DNA from: Scytalidium lignicola
Lineage: Eukaryota; Ascomycota; Leotiomycetes
Direction: 5' to 3'
Length of the DNA stretch: 64,000 nt
Assembly (NCBI GenBank): GCA_002812745.2
Contig: NCSJ02000123.1
Location: 55,795-119,794 of the forward strand
In this document: positions 47,236-59,202 of the stretch, one piece after another
How positions within the stretch are numbered: the stretch's first letter is position 1
Layout of the letters: the number at the start of each line of letters is the position of its first letter
The notes under the pieces: generated by a model
What the model saw: the letters and a program-made list of their open reading frames with translations, nothing else
The model's database searches: none
Told to the model about the DNA's origin: nothing
Program-made: the position numbers and the translations under genes

Positions 47236-47264
47236 AAAGTGTTCCTTGGGACCGGGAATTACGT
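47236..47264. repeat. Right terminal inverted repeat of Fot1/pogo element
   Basis: Exact inverted copy of 45415-45443, bordered on the outside by TA (47265-47266). Confidence 0.95.
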
Positions 47265-47266
47265 TA

Positions 47267-48670
47267 CGGAGCATGGAGAATCTTCCTCTAGACGATAACA
47301 CGGATGAATGTGGACCGCCGGTTGCACTGCCCGTATGATAGCTCTCTCTCCTTCTTTCACATATTAAAGAGTGGGATGTCTACTGTACAATACGAGTATA
47401 CGGCTGGGCGGAGAAGGAGAAGAAGAAGACTGTACTGTGGTAGTATGTACAGCAGCATGTAATTACTTACTCATATGATCGCAATTTGTAACGATGCATC
47501 GGTGATTGGACAAACCGATGCAAAAAGAGGCCACCAAAAGCTCTGACCAGCCTCACCTTAAATATTTCTCCAGTACGTACGGAGTAAGTTGACTGGATCA
47601 CCACCGTCTTCCGTTCTGATTGGCCAATGTGCTGGCTACATTGACACAGTACTTGTACCTGTACCTTGTACCTTGCGGCCAGCAGCAAGCACGTGCCGAG
47701 AACTCAACGGCCAGTGGACGGTGGCACTGTGGGAAGATGCAGCCAGCTGGGATGGCAACGGCCGCCCAGGCCCAGACAAGCACTTCTCCCCCGATGCAGA
47801 TATGCAGATATCCATGTAGGTTACAGTACAAACCGCTAGAGAGGAGGGCCATGGAAGCTTCTCCACCTTCGATTGTGGCCGGTTGCAGTTCCTCATGTTA
47901 TCGTAGCCTGGCTGATCCGTCGCACTCAGTACTACTTTTGTACTATACATTACACCATCGACAAAATGCAAACCTGATCTCCAGGCACAACCCGGCTCTG
48001 GTGTCCTAGTCTGAGAAGACATCCCTTGCCCTTGCCTTTGACTTTGACTTATACTTGTACTTGTACTTGTACTGTGCAGTACTTCTACTACGCGTACTTG
48101 GGAGCCTTCCAAGAGGGCTGGCCTTGCACCATCCTTGAAGAATATCTGCAGCTAGATGTGGAAGCTCCATGCCAAGTCGCAACTCATCAGCATGGAGACA
48201 GCAATCCGTGGCCATTGAGAGCCGTTGACCTGGGCCATGTGTAGCATCATCCTGCCATTTGCCTCCAGAGCTCCAGAGAGAATCAGGAAGGTCAATCCTG
48301 GCCATCCTCGAAGATGCTGGGAACAAGGTTGGACGGCTTGGTTCCTTACATGGAGGTGAGCCCAAAAGCTCCAAAAGCTCGAGAGGAGCTTGTATCCTAG
48401 CGGAGCTCCCGGCTTTCCTGCCTCCTCCTTGCTCCAAGTCTCCCAGTCGCCATAGGCATCGTCCTATCATATCCTACACGTGCGATAGCTCGATCCCTAT
48501 TCTCTCCCAGCGGGGAGGTTCGTCCCAACAGCAATTGACAATCGGGGACGAGTATATAGTCCTGCGGGTACGCCGATCCTGGAGCTGTCTGTTTCTGCTC
48601 TCTTTCTCCAGCCCTTCCAAGGTTCGAGACACCAAAGAGTCTCGACAAGAACAGAAGACTCGATTCCACG
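47267..48670. promoter_or_regulatory. Promoter region of the secreted phospholipase/phosphatase gene
   Basis: Contains several TACTGTAC-type palindromes (47381-47453) and a (ACTTGT)n-like run, ATACTTGTACTTGTACTTGT, near 48051. A TATA box at 48553-48558 (gagtatatagtcc) is about 115 bases before the ATG. Frames of up to 271 codons here overlap the gene out of phase and carry no domain. Confidence 0.5.
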
Positions 48671-50162
48671 ATGGTTGGTTTCAAGATCCTCACGGCTGCC
48701 GCCTTGTCTGGTGTTGCTCTTGCAGCTCCCGCACTCGAGAAGAAGTCGCCCAGCGATGGATGGCAAAACAGAATCAAGAATATCGTCGTTCTGGTCGAGG
48801 AGAACCGATCCTTCGACACCTTCGCTGGTGGTCTGACTTACAACGAGCACATCAATGGATTGATCAAAACCAACTACTGCAATTCCATGTAAGAAACATA
48901 CCGCTTCCTTCTGGACCTCGAGATCTGAGGTGGCTGGTGCACGCACTCAATTGGACCAGAGCTGATAGCTATTTAGGAATGCTTCTGATCCTCACCAGGC
49001 TGCTGACATCTGCGCCGGTCCCAAGGCCAACGACGTTGCTCCAGATGATCCAAACCACAGCATCAGTGGTGTGAACATGCAGCGTGAGTAGAAACATGAA
49101 AAAAATCCACAAATCTTCCTCCACTAATTCAGTTGGCCAGTCTTCAGCTCTTACCACCCAGATGAGTCTCTTGTCGATGCCGGCAAGCAGAAGCAGAACA
49201 TGCGTGGTTTCATAACCGAGCAATCCATCTCCTACAACACTCTCAATGAGACCCGTGCAGCTGAGGTTCTCAACTACTACACGCAAGACCAAGTCCGAGT
49301 CTTTGCTTCCATGGCCGAGAACTTCTGTCTTTTCGACCGCTGGTTTGCCTCGGTGCCAGGCCCGACCAACCCCAACCGTGCCTACCTCACTTCTGGAACC
49401 TCCCACGGCCACGGTTCCAACGACAACTCCTTCCTTGTCTATGGACTCCCGCAGCGTTCCATCTTCCAGCAGCTGACCGAGAACAACATCTCCTGGATCA
49501 ACTACCAGAACAGCACCACTGGTCCCGGGCAGGGATTCAACCCAGATGCTGCTTTCTACAACTGGACCCTTCAATCTGGTGCGGTCGAGACCAACATCAA
49601 GCCATTGGCTCAATTCTACGACGACGCAGCAGCCGGCAAGCTGCCTCGATTCACTTACCTCAACCCCGAGTGCTGCTCCTACCAATCCTTCCACCCTCCT
49701 TCCCCAATCAGCTCGGGCGAGAACTTCATCAAGGGTATCTACGAGGCTGTCCGCAACTCCCCACAATGGAACGAGACCCTCTTCATCCTGACCTTTGACG
49801 AGCACGGAGGTTTCGGTGACCACGTCTACCCACCAGTCAACGTTCCTCCAGGAGACGACCTCACCTACACGGAGACTGCCCACGATGGCAAGCCAATCAC
49901 CTTCGACTTCAAGCGTCTTGGTGTCCGCGTTCCTACCCTACTGATCAGCCCATGGGTTCGCCCAGCACATGTTGAGGGCCAGGGCAGCAACGCTGGTGGA
50001 GAGTACTCTCACACCAGTATCTTGGCCTTCATTGCCAAGCTCTGGAACCTGGAGCCATTGACTCCTAGAGTTGAGTGGAGTGCTACCTTTGAGCATTTGA
50101 TCAGCGACAAGTTCCACTCTGACAGCCCAACTGTTTTGCCCGACCCATACCCATTCAACTAA
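48671..50162 (+). CDS. Secreted phosphoesterase (phospholipase C / acid phosphatase family)
   Basis: Exons 48671-48888, 48977-49083 and 49141-50162, 448 residues. A signal peptide occupies about residues 1-19 (VGFKILTAAALSGVALAAPA). Phosphoesterase family motifs: IVVLVEENRSFDTFAGG near the N-terminus (metal/phosphate-binding Glu-Asn), SGTSHGHGSND, and TFDEHGGFGDHV near the C-terminal third. The family includes bacterial non-specific phospholipase C and fungal acid phosphatases; these hydrolyse phospholipids or phosphate esters outside the cell. Several N-x-S/T glycosylation sites are present. Junctions are supported by continuity (SM-NASDPHQ; MQ-LFSSYHPDESL). There is no C-terminal anchor, so secretion or a wall location is likely. 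Substrate cannot be decided from sequence. Confidence 0.9.
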
Positions 50163-51399
50163 AAGTGTTCATTTTGGCCCTTTGAAGTTATGAGGATGGG
50201 GATGGATCGAGATAAAGTGATAATAATGAGAAATGAGATATGAGTTTTAGATATAAACATATACTTCTTTCTTCAGTAGTAGCAGTGCATTGGCTGATTC
50301 TACATGGGAGAGAGTGGAAGCGTAGTAAAGAGCAATGAAAACGAATAAAAGTTGTTCTTACCCAGTTTGTCATTCGTCTGTCCTCGCACGTGACCTTGCC
50401 TTACCTCCATCTCCACTCCGTCAAATTTATTAACCTTCACAACCCTCACAATCATTTTACGTTTTACAATCAGCTTACTTCATTTTATCTTTTTTTTTTT
50501 TTAACGAGCTTACTTTACCTACTCTACAAATAAATAGGGAATCCTACAATAAATTAAAAGGTTATGAAATGATATATATAATATGACGTCAAACCAAATT
50601 AAAACTCCACAACTAAAAGATATGGAAACGGGATAAAGGGATAAAGGGATAGAGAAAGGAGAGAGAAGCAAAAGGGGGGATCATACAAGCTAAGGCTAGG
50701 GTGCGGGGTTGGGAATACGAGATGGTAGGCTTTTCTTTTTTGCGGAATGAGAATAAGCCATTGATGCATTGTTCGTACTCGTCGTACGACGATAAATAGA
50801 TGGGATTCTCTCTATCCTTCAATATTTGACTACGTAATGCATGGAATTATTTCCCATGGCCTAGCATGTTGGATTGGATTCCGCTCTCCTGCCTTTGGGA
50901 TCTCACGTGATGCTCAATGTTGCTACTGTATGTTTTTTTAAGACTCCGACACCTAGAGTTTATCATTCTTCAATGTCAAATCACTAAAATCACATACAAT
51001 ATAGCGACAACACTTTGGGAAACTTTGATCATATTTTATTAAGACTATATACTCCATTTCCAGCCTAACCGACCATTAATCCCATCCATTCCATCTCCCC
51101 CAATTTTGTCATTCTGTTCATCCCAGCCGGTCATTATTAATCCCAAACCTATACCCATAATCATTATCATCCACTTAACCGATTATAATGCCCAATAACC
51201 CATGTAGTGCAAGCCGTGCGTGTATGTACGAGATCAAAACGAAAAACACCGGAAGACCACCCCATCCATCCACTCCGATAATGCAAGAAAGGGAAACGTC
51301 GGCCTTCACATTTCTGTAAAATGCCATAAGATATAATTTGATATATTCCACTGGCGGCCAGGCGGCGCGTTTATAAAAACCAGGAAAGAGTGAAGCTCT
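50163..51399. other. Convergent 3' intergenic region, AT-rich
   Basis: About 1.2 kb between the stop codons of the phosphoesterase and PIR genes; long T run at 50490-50502. No gene seen. Confidence 0.5.
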
Positions 51400-52811
51400 T
51401 TACAAGAAGAGGACGGTCAGAGCACCAAAGAGAACAGCGACGACGCTGGATGATGCGCCAAATGAGGCTGCTATGTTAGCTTGACTAGGTCCAGTAGTAG
51501 ATGGTTGGGGTGGAGTGCCAGAGGAAGTAGTGAAGTTGCCTGCTGGTGCGCTGGGGGTGGTGATGGGGGCCGTGCCGGTTGGGGCCTGAACTTGTCCATC
51601 ACTAATCTGGGTGACCACGGCACCTGGAGCAGTCGAGGTAGGTGCTTGAACCTGTCCATCGCTGATCTGAGTTACCACAACACCTGGAGCAGTCGAGGTT
51701 GGTGCTTGAACTTGACCATCGCTGATCTGAGTGATGACTGGTCCTCCTGGCTGGGTGGTAGGAGCCTGAACTTGTCCATCACTGATTTGGGTAATGACAG
51801 CACCGGTACCAGTAGGAGCCTGAACTTGACCGTCACTGATCTGAGTGATGACTGGGCCTCCTGGTTGGGTGGTAGGAGCCTGAACTTGTCCATCACTGAT
51901 TTGAGTAATCACACCGCCTGCTGCAGTAGAAGTGGGAGCTTGGACCTGTCCATCGCTGATCTGAGTAACGACACCGCCAGCAGCAGTGGAAGTGGGAGCT
52001 TGAACTTGTCCATCACTGATCTGAGTGATGACCGCACCACCGCCGGTAGAAGTGGGAGCCTGGATCTGACCATCGCTGATCTGAGTGACAACAGCACCGG
52101 TACCAGTGGGTGCTTGGACTTGTCCGTCACTGATCTGGGTGATGGGTGCGACAGTCATGGGAGGAGCAGTTGGGCCTTGTGGCTGTCCATCAGACAACTG
52201 GGTGATAGGGGTGGCAGAAGCAGCTTGTGGCTGGCCATCTGAGATCTGAGTAACGACAGGTGTATCACCAGAGCAAGGGAGCACCTGGAGGAGAATAGGC
52301 TTGCACTGAGGAGCCCAGTTGCGGTCATAGAGATTGTAGAAGTCGCCGCTCAAGCATTGCCAGAAGACAGCCGAGCCACCGAGAGCGAGAGAGCCGTTGC
52401 TGCAAGCCGAGAAGCCTGCAGTGTAGATGGCACCTGCTTGTGGTGGTTTATCAAACTGATACTGGTAGTTGGAAGCAATGTATCCAGTTCGTCCCTGGGA
52501 GTCGGTGAGAACTCCATTGGCGAGGCTGATAACAAGAGCACCAGGAGTACCGCAGGTTCGCTGTGATTTGATGTATTAGTCACCGACGAAACAAAGGGTT
52601 CGGAAGAAAGAATCACTCATGTGATAAAACTCACCTTCTCAATATCACGCTTGAGGGACGTGGTGGTAACTGCGCTGATCTCAAAGGTGCCTTGGTAGTC
52701 TGGTGAACACAAGGGTGAACCTGATGGAGCAGTTGCTGAGCTAACTCCTTGGGGAGCAGGCATGGCCCAGGCCGTAGTGGCCAGAAGAGCCAGAGCAAGA
52801 GTGGAATGCAT
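51400..52811 (-). CDS. PIR-type cell-wall protein with internal repeats and hydrophobic C-tail
   Basis: Two exons, 52635-52811 and 51400-52560, 445 residues. A signal peptide occupies about residues 1-16 (HSTLALALLATTAWA). A Cys-containing N-terminal domain (SPLCSPDYQGTFEIS, RTCGTPGALVIS, GFSACSNGSLALGG, FWQCLSGDFYNLYDRNW, PQCKPILLQVLPC) corresponds to the domain that yeast PIR proteins carry at the C-terminus. It is followed by 12 PIR repeats of the form TQISDGQVQAPT. In PIR proteins a Gln of the Q-I-x-D-G-Q-x-Q motif is ester-linked to beta-1,3-glucan, giving alkali-labile wall attachment. The C-terminus is Thr/Ser/Pro-rich and then hydrophobic (SSSVVAVLFGALTVLFL), like a GPI signal. Domain order is reversed relative to yeast Pir proteins. 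Confidence 0.92.
51595..52256. repeat. In-gene tandem repeats encoding the PIR units
   Basis: Twelve copies with a 45- to 63-base period encoding TQISDGQVQAP-like units. The most 3' eleven are nearly identical at DNA level, including shared linkers, pointing to recent unequal exchange. Confidence 0.9.
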
Positions 52812-52961
52812 GTTGAGAGCGAATGTGTATTGGTATCTGATGACGGCGTTACACGTCAAAAGAGGAGAGCGAATTGCAACGAGAGTGGTCGAACGAGAGA
52901 GACTACTCAGAGGGAGATGTTCACGAACCGTCACCAGAGCGAGAGAGCTGATGACCAGATT

Positions 52962-52972
52962 CGAAGTATATA
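52962..52972 (-). promoter_or_regulatory. TATA-like box of the PIR gene
   Basis: TATATACTTC on the minus strand, about 155 bases before the ATG at 52811; another TATATATGACC lies near 53072-53082. Confidence 0.4.
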
Positions 52973-55900
52973 GGTATGGGAGGGTTTGCAAAGAGGAGCA
53001 AGCAAGATGAGTGAATGGAAGGATGTGATGGATGAAAGAGAAGGGGACGAATGGGTGTCGAGGACAGGGTCATATATACCCGGTTTGGGGAAGCAAACAG
53101 GATGACGTTGATCGTCCTTACCCCTAACAACTGGCTTGACCACGAATGGGGCAGGCGGAGCTCTAAAGTGTGTGTATGTGTGTGTTTTGTCTTGGCTAGT
53201 CTCAACTAGAGAGTGTGTACGGTATCTGGGTATGTAGAGAGGGGCAGGAAGGCAAGGGACGGACAGGAAAGCGCAGAAGACGGTCGACACCAACCTTGAC
53301 CAAGTTGTGCAGAATAATGCATGTCTACAAAAACTATCCATGCCTAGTAATTGCACCGGCTGAGCTGGATTTGCAGATGGCTGGTTCACTGGTTCACTGA
53401 ATCACTCCTCAGCCTCGACTGCGGGAAGGCGTGAGACATGCAGAAGGCGACAGTTGCATGTCTCCATCTTTTTTTTTTGCTTGGCCCTTGCCCAAGTGTC
53501 CAGCGGCTTACCGGATTGTAGGAGACAGGGAGAGAAGCAGCAGAGAGAGGGAGGCTGGTGGTTGGTGGTTGGAGAGGAAAAGAGATCGCGTTTGTTTCTT
53601 GTTTTGTGTGGATTCGGTGGTTGGTGGGTGCGGAAGTAGCAGATATGGAGCTAGCCCAGTGGAGACTAGTGCCTTTCCTGCCATGCCTCTTTTCATCAAT
53701 CGCAGAACCGGAGTTTGGGTGAGGAGAAGCTTGGAAAAGGGGGATTGAAAGGGATTTGGATGCAGTCCACCTGTCTCCGGTCCGATCGGAAGATCTCTCA
53801 GGCCATAGCCGGCCAGCCAGCCTCTCCTTCCTCACTACGTTGCTTTTCTGCCCTATCCATCCACTTATCCAGCCTGACTGCATTGCAGATTGTGGCCGAA
53901 CCGCGATACGAAGTGCGCAAGAACATGCCCGCGAGGTACGTCATCTTCTTTGCCCGCCAGAGAGCTCCAGTTTTCAATGCCATTAATTAATTATTGCCAA
54001 TTACCATTACTTACCATGGCCATTGTTATTGCTATTGCAGAAGCATTGAATTGAGAGCTGCTTAGCTGGAGCTAGAGCTAAGCTGCCAGATGTCTCTCCT
54101 CTGTTGCTGCTCCGACTGCCGTTAATCTTTGCCACCAAGGGGACGAAAAGCAGGAACCCTTTAGCACATCCACTTGTTGATCCTGGTGCTCACGAAGTAC
54201 AGAACTGTGGTAAGAACCAGTGGTGGCCAGGTCAGACATTCCTACTCGTGCCACTACCACAGCAACGAGCTGCACTATTCACGACTACGGACGGTACGTA
54301 CGTACTATCCAAACTAATCAGGAACCATCCACGCCATCTCAGACAGCGACGACATCGACAGCGAAACCAGGGGAAACGGTCACGTTATGGTTCTTTGTTG
54401 CCATGCCAGCCACAATTCTAGTAGCATACCAAACAACATGAATTGAATCAATCCATCTTTTCATCTTGGAAGGGTCCAGAATGGAGACCCCGAGGAGGAA
54501 GACGGCAAAAAAAAAAACTATGATGTCGGCCCGTCAGTTAATTAATATTTTGACAAAGTAATGCGCGCATTCCAGCACACCAATTGCAATTGCTGTAGTG
54601 ATTAAAGTATCCTTGGAAAATTGTATTTTTTTTTTACGCAGTTGGCTCGGTCGCATTCGACCTCCTCATGGCTGACAGAAGCCCTCCACTCCACCACGAT
54701 AAAACACCCGGTTCCATCGATAGAATGCTGGGCCGCGTCAACTAGCTACACCGGCGGCAGCATCGCTCTGGCATTCTAGACCCTTCCGGACCCCTAAGAG
54801 AGAGAGCGGCAGACACGTACATGATCTTGACAGGATGGATTTCGGGCAATTGGATGTACCAGGTTCCAGAAGAATGGGTTGATAGAAAAGCTGAAGAGAT
54901 AGGGGCGCAGAGCGGGGTTNGCGCGCGATGCAGCAAAGGCTGGTAGTTACAGAGAAGGCGGGCCCGTGGCTGGATCGTGGGGAGGCTGGCGTGGCTGCGT
55001 GGCTGGAAGGCTGGCATGCGCTGCATCTCGAAGCCGCAGCGACCCGCTGTTTCGACTTGTTTCGAAACGAAAAACTCGAATTGCTGGTTGCATTGGCCAA
55101 AGGGCTGCTCGAATTTGAAGCAACAGGAACTCCTTGTTTTATTTTACTGTACGGTACTTCTACGCTGCTATATTCGACGAACCTTTTCTTCTTCAGCTGG
55201 GCGCACAAGTTTACAAAAAGAGGATCTTTGCACGTATTTCCAAACGTTCGATTCTCGCGAGTCAGTTGAACGGTCTTGATGAACACCACCACTGATACAA
55301 GTGGACCTCTCGTTCTTCCCTATCGATCGTACCATACAGAGGTACATCCTACGTAGCATCTCCCCTGTTGCCAGCCATTTCAGTCAGACGTGAACCATGG
55401 AACAAAGACCTGCCATCTCCTCTCCCCTGGGACGACGGGGTGATCAACACACAGTCCATCACAAGAGTCTTTGCCACTGGCGTATAGCTGGCTCCAAGAC
55501 TAGGAGGGGTGTTCGGATAGATGTCTCATGCTGCACATACCAAGTCAGAATTGTGCCTCTCGCCAGCATCAGGAACTCCCTTCAAATGAGACATTCAACT
55601 ATCGCAATTGACTCTACCAAGGTCCCCTATTTTTGCCTCTCAATCTCCAAGTAAACAAACTTCCAAATCCAGGTATTTCGAAGATATCACCAGAGAAATT
55701 GGTCCCATATCCAACCTATCCGCCAGTTCGCATCTATTGTTTCTCGTATTCTCCCCCTCACCCACCCACCTATCCTCTTTTTTTACCCCTCACTTAAGAC
55801 GAGCGAGAGAGGGATCAACAGGGATCTGCACACTATTATCCAAGCTTTTTTTCAGCGGATGTACCGTAACTTAACCGCCATGTGCGGTGAATCCACAATA

Positions 55901-57410
55901 CACTCTAAATTTTGATTAACTATGGTTATCCATATCCCGACTTCAACGGTTCAATTCAACTTACAGTTCGCATTACTTAATTTTGTTGCGCGTCTAATGA
56001 TATAATTATGCGCAAACGTCATAAACCACGCGCACACTTGACATCAGCACGATGGGAACAAAGCGTTTGTGCAACTTGATTGCTATGACAACTAGCTAGT
56101 TACACGTGTAAACTACGATCAAGTAAATTAATTTCGACAACCATTCGAATATTTATTTCCACATTAATTTTACATTGTAATTCGCTGTACATCCTGCAAC
56201 TTAACGTTGCAATGTCATTTTTGCGGTGATGGTGTGAGGATAAATGTAGAAAGCAAAGTTCTTTCCAAGAGTTCAAAGCTCTGGGTAGGGTCTTGCCCAA
56301 GGGTTGAGGAAAGAGTGATTGGTCAGCCGGTCCTTGAAGAGCGTTTAAAAGTACCTCGGTATTGTATTTTCTCGACAGACGTACTGATCCGTAATTACAC
56401 CAAATCTTAAGATGGAAAGTTAGTCTTAAGTAGAAAGGCATCAATTAGCTACGCCGCTTTTGTTATTACAGTATTGTTTTATCACTGCAGCTATAATTGT
56501 GTGCATCAACATAGAAAAGTAGGTAGTGCTCAATGTAACTTTCTTTTTGTTTCATATCTCATTTATTTCCATTTTAGATTGGATACAAACTAATTACATT
56601 CCAAATTATTTATTATTGGTCGTTGATAGAGAACATATGATATTAAATTGAGTTCTTAATTCCACGCCATTTCCTCATAGATTCTCATTATGTAAATAAA
56701 GGTCATCAATGCATGGCTCCCATCTCTCTAGCTCGATGCGGATCCTGTTAAGATACTTGGCATCCCTCCTAATATTATCTGGCAAGTTTCTCTGGTGGGA
56801 ATCGATCCATGTGAGGTGCTAAATTATTCAGTGCTGGTGCTGTATATGCTATTTCTTGTGTGATTTTTATTCGACGTTAAAATTCTCCTATTGAAAGTGT
56901 AGACTGTAGAGACGAAGGGCTGGCCTGGGGCAGTTGCACCTTGGCTAACACTTGATGGGTGTTGATGAAGAGACAAGCGACTTTTGCTTGTGAGTCGTGA
57001 CAGCTGTAGAGTTTATAATTTATGCTTAAGCTCTCTGGGCTCCCGCAAAGCAATGAACGAGCTATTTAATTCTTTCAGCAACTTTTGCAATTTTTTTATA
57101 TAAAAAAGCATNAAAAAAAGTCAAAACCAAGTCAGTTTTGCTGCCATCTACTTAGTTGTGTTTGAATAGCGGTGTATTCGTGTAACCTTACCACTATGTA
57201 ATTGATTCACTGCAACTCAATGTTATAGATGACGTAAATTGTGANTTTTTTTTAATCAACTATAGGAAGGCTACCAGCTCTGATATCAACGTATATCCAT
57301 ACAAGGAGACTCATCGTCCCATGTGTTTGAGAACATGATGCTAACTTTCCATACCCAGCTAAGCCAACTAGAACTCGGCATTTTTATATGCCATTTTCTG
57401 TCTAGACGAA
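52973..57410. other. Long gene-free region
   Basis: 4.4 kb upstream of the PIR gene and downstream of STRAP. The left 2.9 kb is GC-moderate with CT-rich and GTAC-rich patches and many short overlapping frames without domains; from about 55.9 kb it is AT-rich. Ns at 54920, 57112 and 57245. I see no gene, tRNA or clear repeat. Confidence 0.45.
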
Positions 57411-58639
57411 TCATGTCTCAGATCTCCACAGACCAAATGATCCTTGGCAATTCTTCCACATCTTAATCGTTCCATCCTCACTACCTGTAGCATAGAGTTT
57501 CCCATCCGGTGAGAAGCTTATACTCCATATTGGGCCATGGTGGCCTTTGTGAACATCTAGATTCTGTCAGTGCCGGCTTTGATCACAAAGATACTAAAGG
57601 TGTTGAAGAACGTACCAATCTCTTGTTCACTATCGTAATCGTAAACCTTTGCCCATGTATCTTTAATCCCACCGGTGACAATTTTTCGCTGCGCAGGATA
57701 CAAAGTCGCACTGGCAACTTCATATGGCAAAGTTACCGACTTCAGAAGATGGCGCGCAGTAGGACCACCATAGAAGTAGATTGTCTTACCGGCCGCAATA
57801 GTCAGAACAGGAAGTCCACCACCAATATCACTAGCCTCCGATTTGGTGTTGCTAAATTCGCAAGTTCCAATCTCTCCTTGAACTTGTTGCTCTTGCACAA
57901 CCGTTCCAGTTGACAAGTCCCACCATCGAATTATCTTGTCGTCTGCCGCCGTCACCAAAACATTGGGGTCGCGAGTCCAGACTATAGATTTGATTGTTCC
58001 TCTATGCACACCTGGTCCGATCTCGATGGCCATTTCTGCTGGGATCGTAACAGGGTCAATGGTGCTGTTACCATTTGTTATAGGACTTGCAGTTCCTTGC
58101 ATAGGTGGCGGAGCCTTGGAGAGATCAAATATTTGGAGTTTCTTCTCCATTCCTCCTGTTGCAAGAAGGTGGCCAGAGTCTGGAGGAAATGCAACGGCGC
58201 GGACTATATGGTTTTGTTGGAGTATGTAAAGCGTCTCGCCACTATGAGTATCCCATATTCTCCTGAAACAGGTATGGTTAGCTCACAAATATATATATCG
58301 CAAATAGCTAAAAGCTTACGCTGTGAAATCGGCAGATGCAGTCGCTGCTGTGGCAGAATCTGGAGAGAGTCGCGCTTGGTATACAGCGCCTTTATGCCCA
58401 AAGAAAGTTCCAATCCTGTGAAAGAGTCAGAAATGGAATAAATAGGAATCTTCATATAAACCATACCAATCGCCAGTAACTCCATCCCGTAGCATAGGAT
58501 TGTTGTCTTTACAAGCCGAAATCATATAATACTCATCTTCACTTCCAACAAAACCCGAGAAGCTGATATGGGGAACCGGTCGAGAATGACCATGACAAGT
58601 CAAGGGCACATAAGTCTTGGGAGTATCTGCAGTAGCCAT
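57411..58639 (-). CDS. strap: STRAP homologue (WD40 repeat protein)
   Basis: Four exons: 58467-58639, 58320-58415, 57616-58262 and 57411-57556; 353 residues, the size of human STRAP. Seven WD repeats. The start [19 protein letters not shown], with [29 protein letters not shown], matches STRAP closely; later [22 protein letters not shown] and [18 protein letters not shown] are standard WD blades, and the C-terminus is [14 protein letters not shown]. In animals STRAP scaffolds the SMN complex and TGF-beta receptors; in fungi the role is less defined, probably RNP assembly or translation. Exon borders are set by phase and motif continuity. Confidence 0.93.
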
Positions 58640-59202
58640 GACGGAAAAGTCAAAAGAAGCGATTGAATGACCAAGTTTGGCAGCAAATTCGGCAGAGGAA
58701 GATATTCCAGCTGATGTATCAGACGTAAAAATCTCCAAGAGAGAGAATGACCTCAAAAGTGATGCAGAGGACCAAGATGACCGAGATTCGAATGTCAAGT
58801 AAAAGTATTCAAGATAAAGAGATTCGTAAACAGTCGTTATATCGTTATTTTTATTTTGGCGCAACCTTTATTTCCCTGCGCGACAATGTTGAAAATATAT
58901 CCACAGCCTGGACGCCCCTGAATAGAACAAAGAGGAGCTTCAGGGAGTCGAGGCACAAAATAATCCAGGGGACCAAACCTAGAGATTTTGACGCTATAGG
59001 TGCCGGGTATATATTATTCCGCATCCGGCGGCCGATAACGATTAGACTATCACACCCACCGTGGGGAGTTGGCATGGTTGACAAACAGGGCAAAGGGAAG
59101 GCGATAGACAATAATGGAATAACACAACATTTGCTGCCGAATCCCCTTTGATTACCGTCTCATGCTCTGATCCGGGCATCAAAAACCTGCAAGTATATCA
59201 CA
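58640..59202. promoter_or_regulatory. Bidirectional promoter between STRAP and Doa1/PLAA
   Basis: 563 bp separates two divergent WD40 gene starts (58639 and 59203). No gene seen within. Confidence 0.6.

Larger units (their letters stand above)
45415..47264 (-). mobile_element. Fot1/pogo-type (Tc1/mariner superfamily) DNA transposon, 1,850 bp
   Basis: Complete element: 29-bp perfect TIRs, a TA dinucleotide on both outer edges (45413-45414 and 47265-47266) as expected for Tc1/mariner target duplication, and one transposase-length frame on the minus strand. Its size fits Fot1/Pot2-type fungal elements. The identical TIRs suggest fairly recent insertion, yet the coding part is inactivated. Confidence 0.95.

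Noticed and set aside
48259..49074. 271-codon plus-strand frame
   Set aside because: Overlaps the phosphoesterase gene out of frame and continues through its introns.
49200..50162. Single-exon start of the phosphoesterase at 49200
   Set aside because: The signal peptide and ENRSFDTF motif lie in upstream exons, so 49200 is internal.
53386..55292. Several 100-185-codon frames on both strands
   Set aside because: None has domain, signal peptide or splice continuity; they overlap each other across frames in GC-moderate intergenic DNA.
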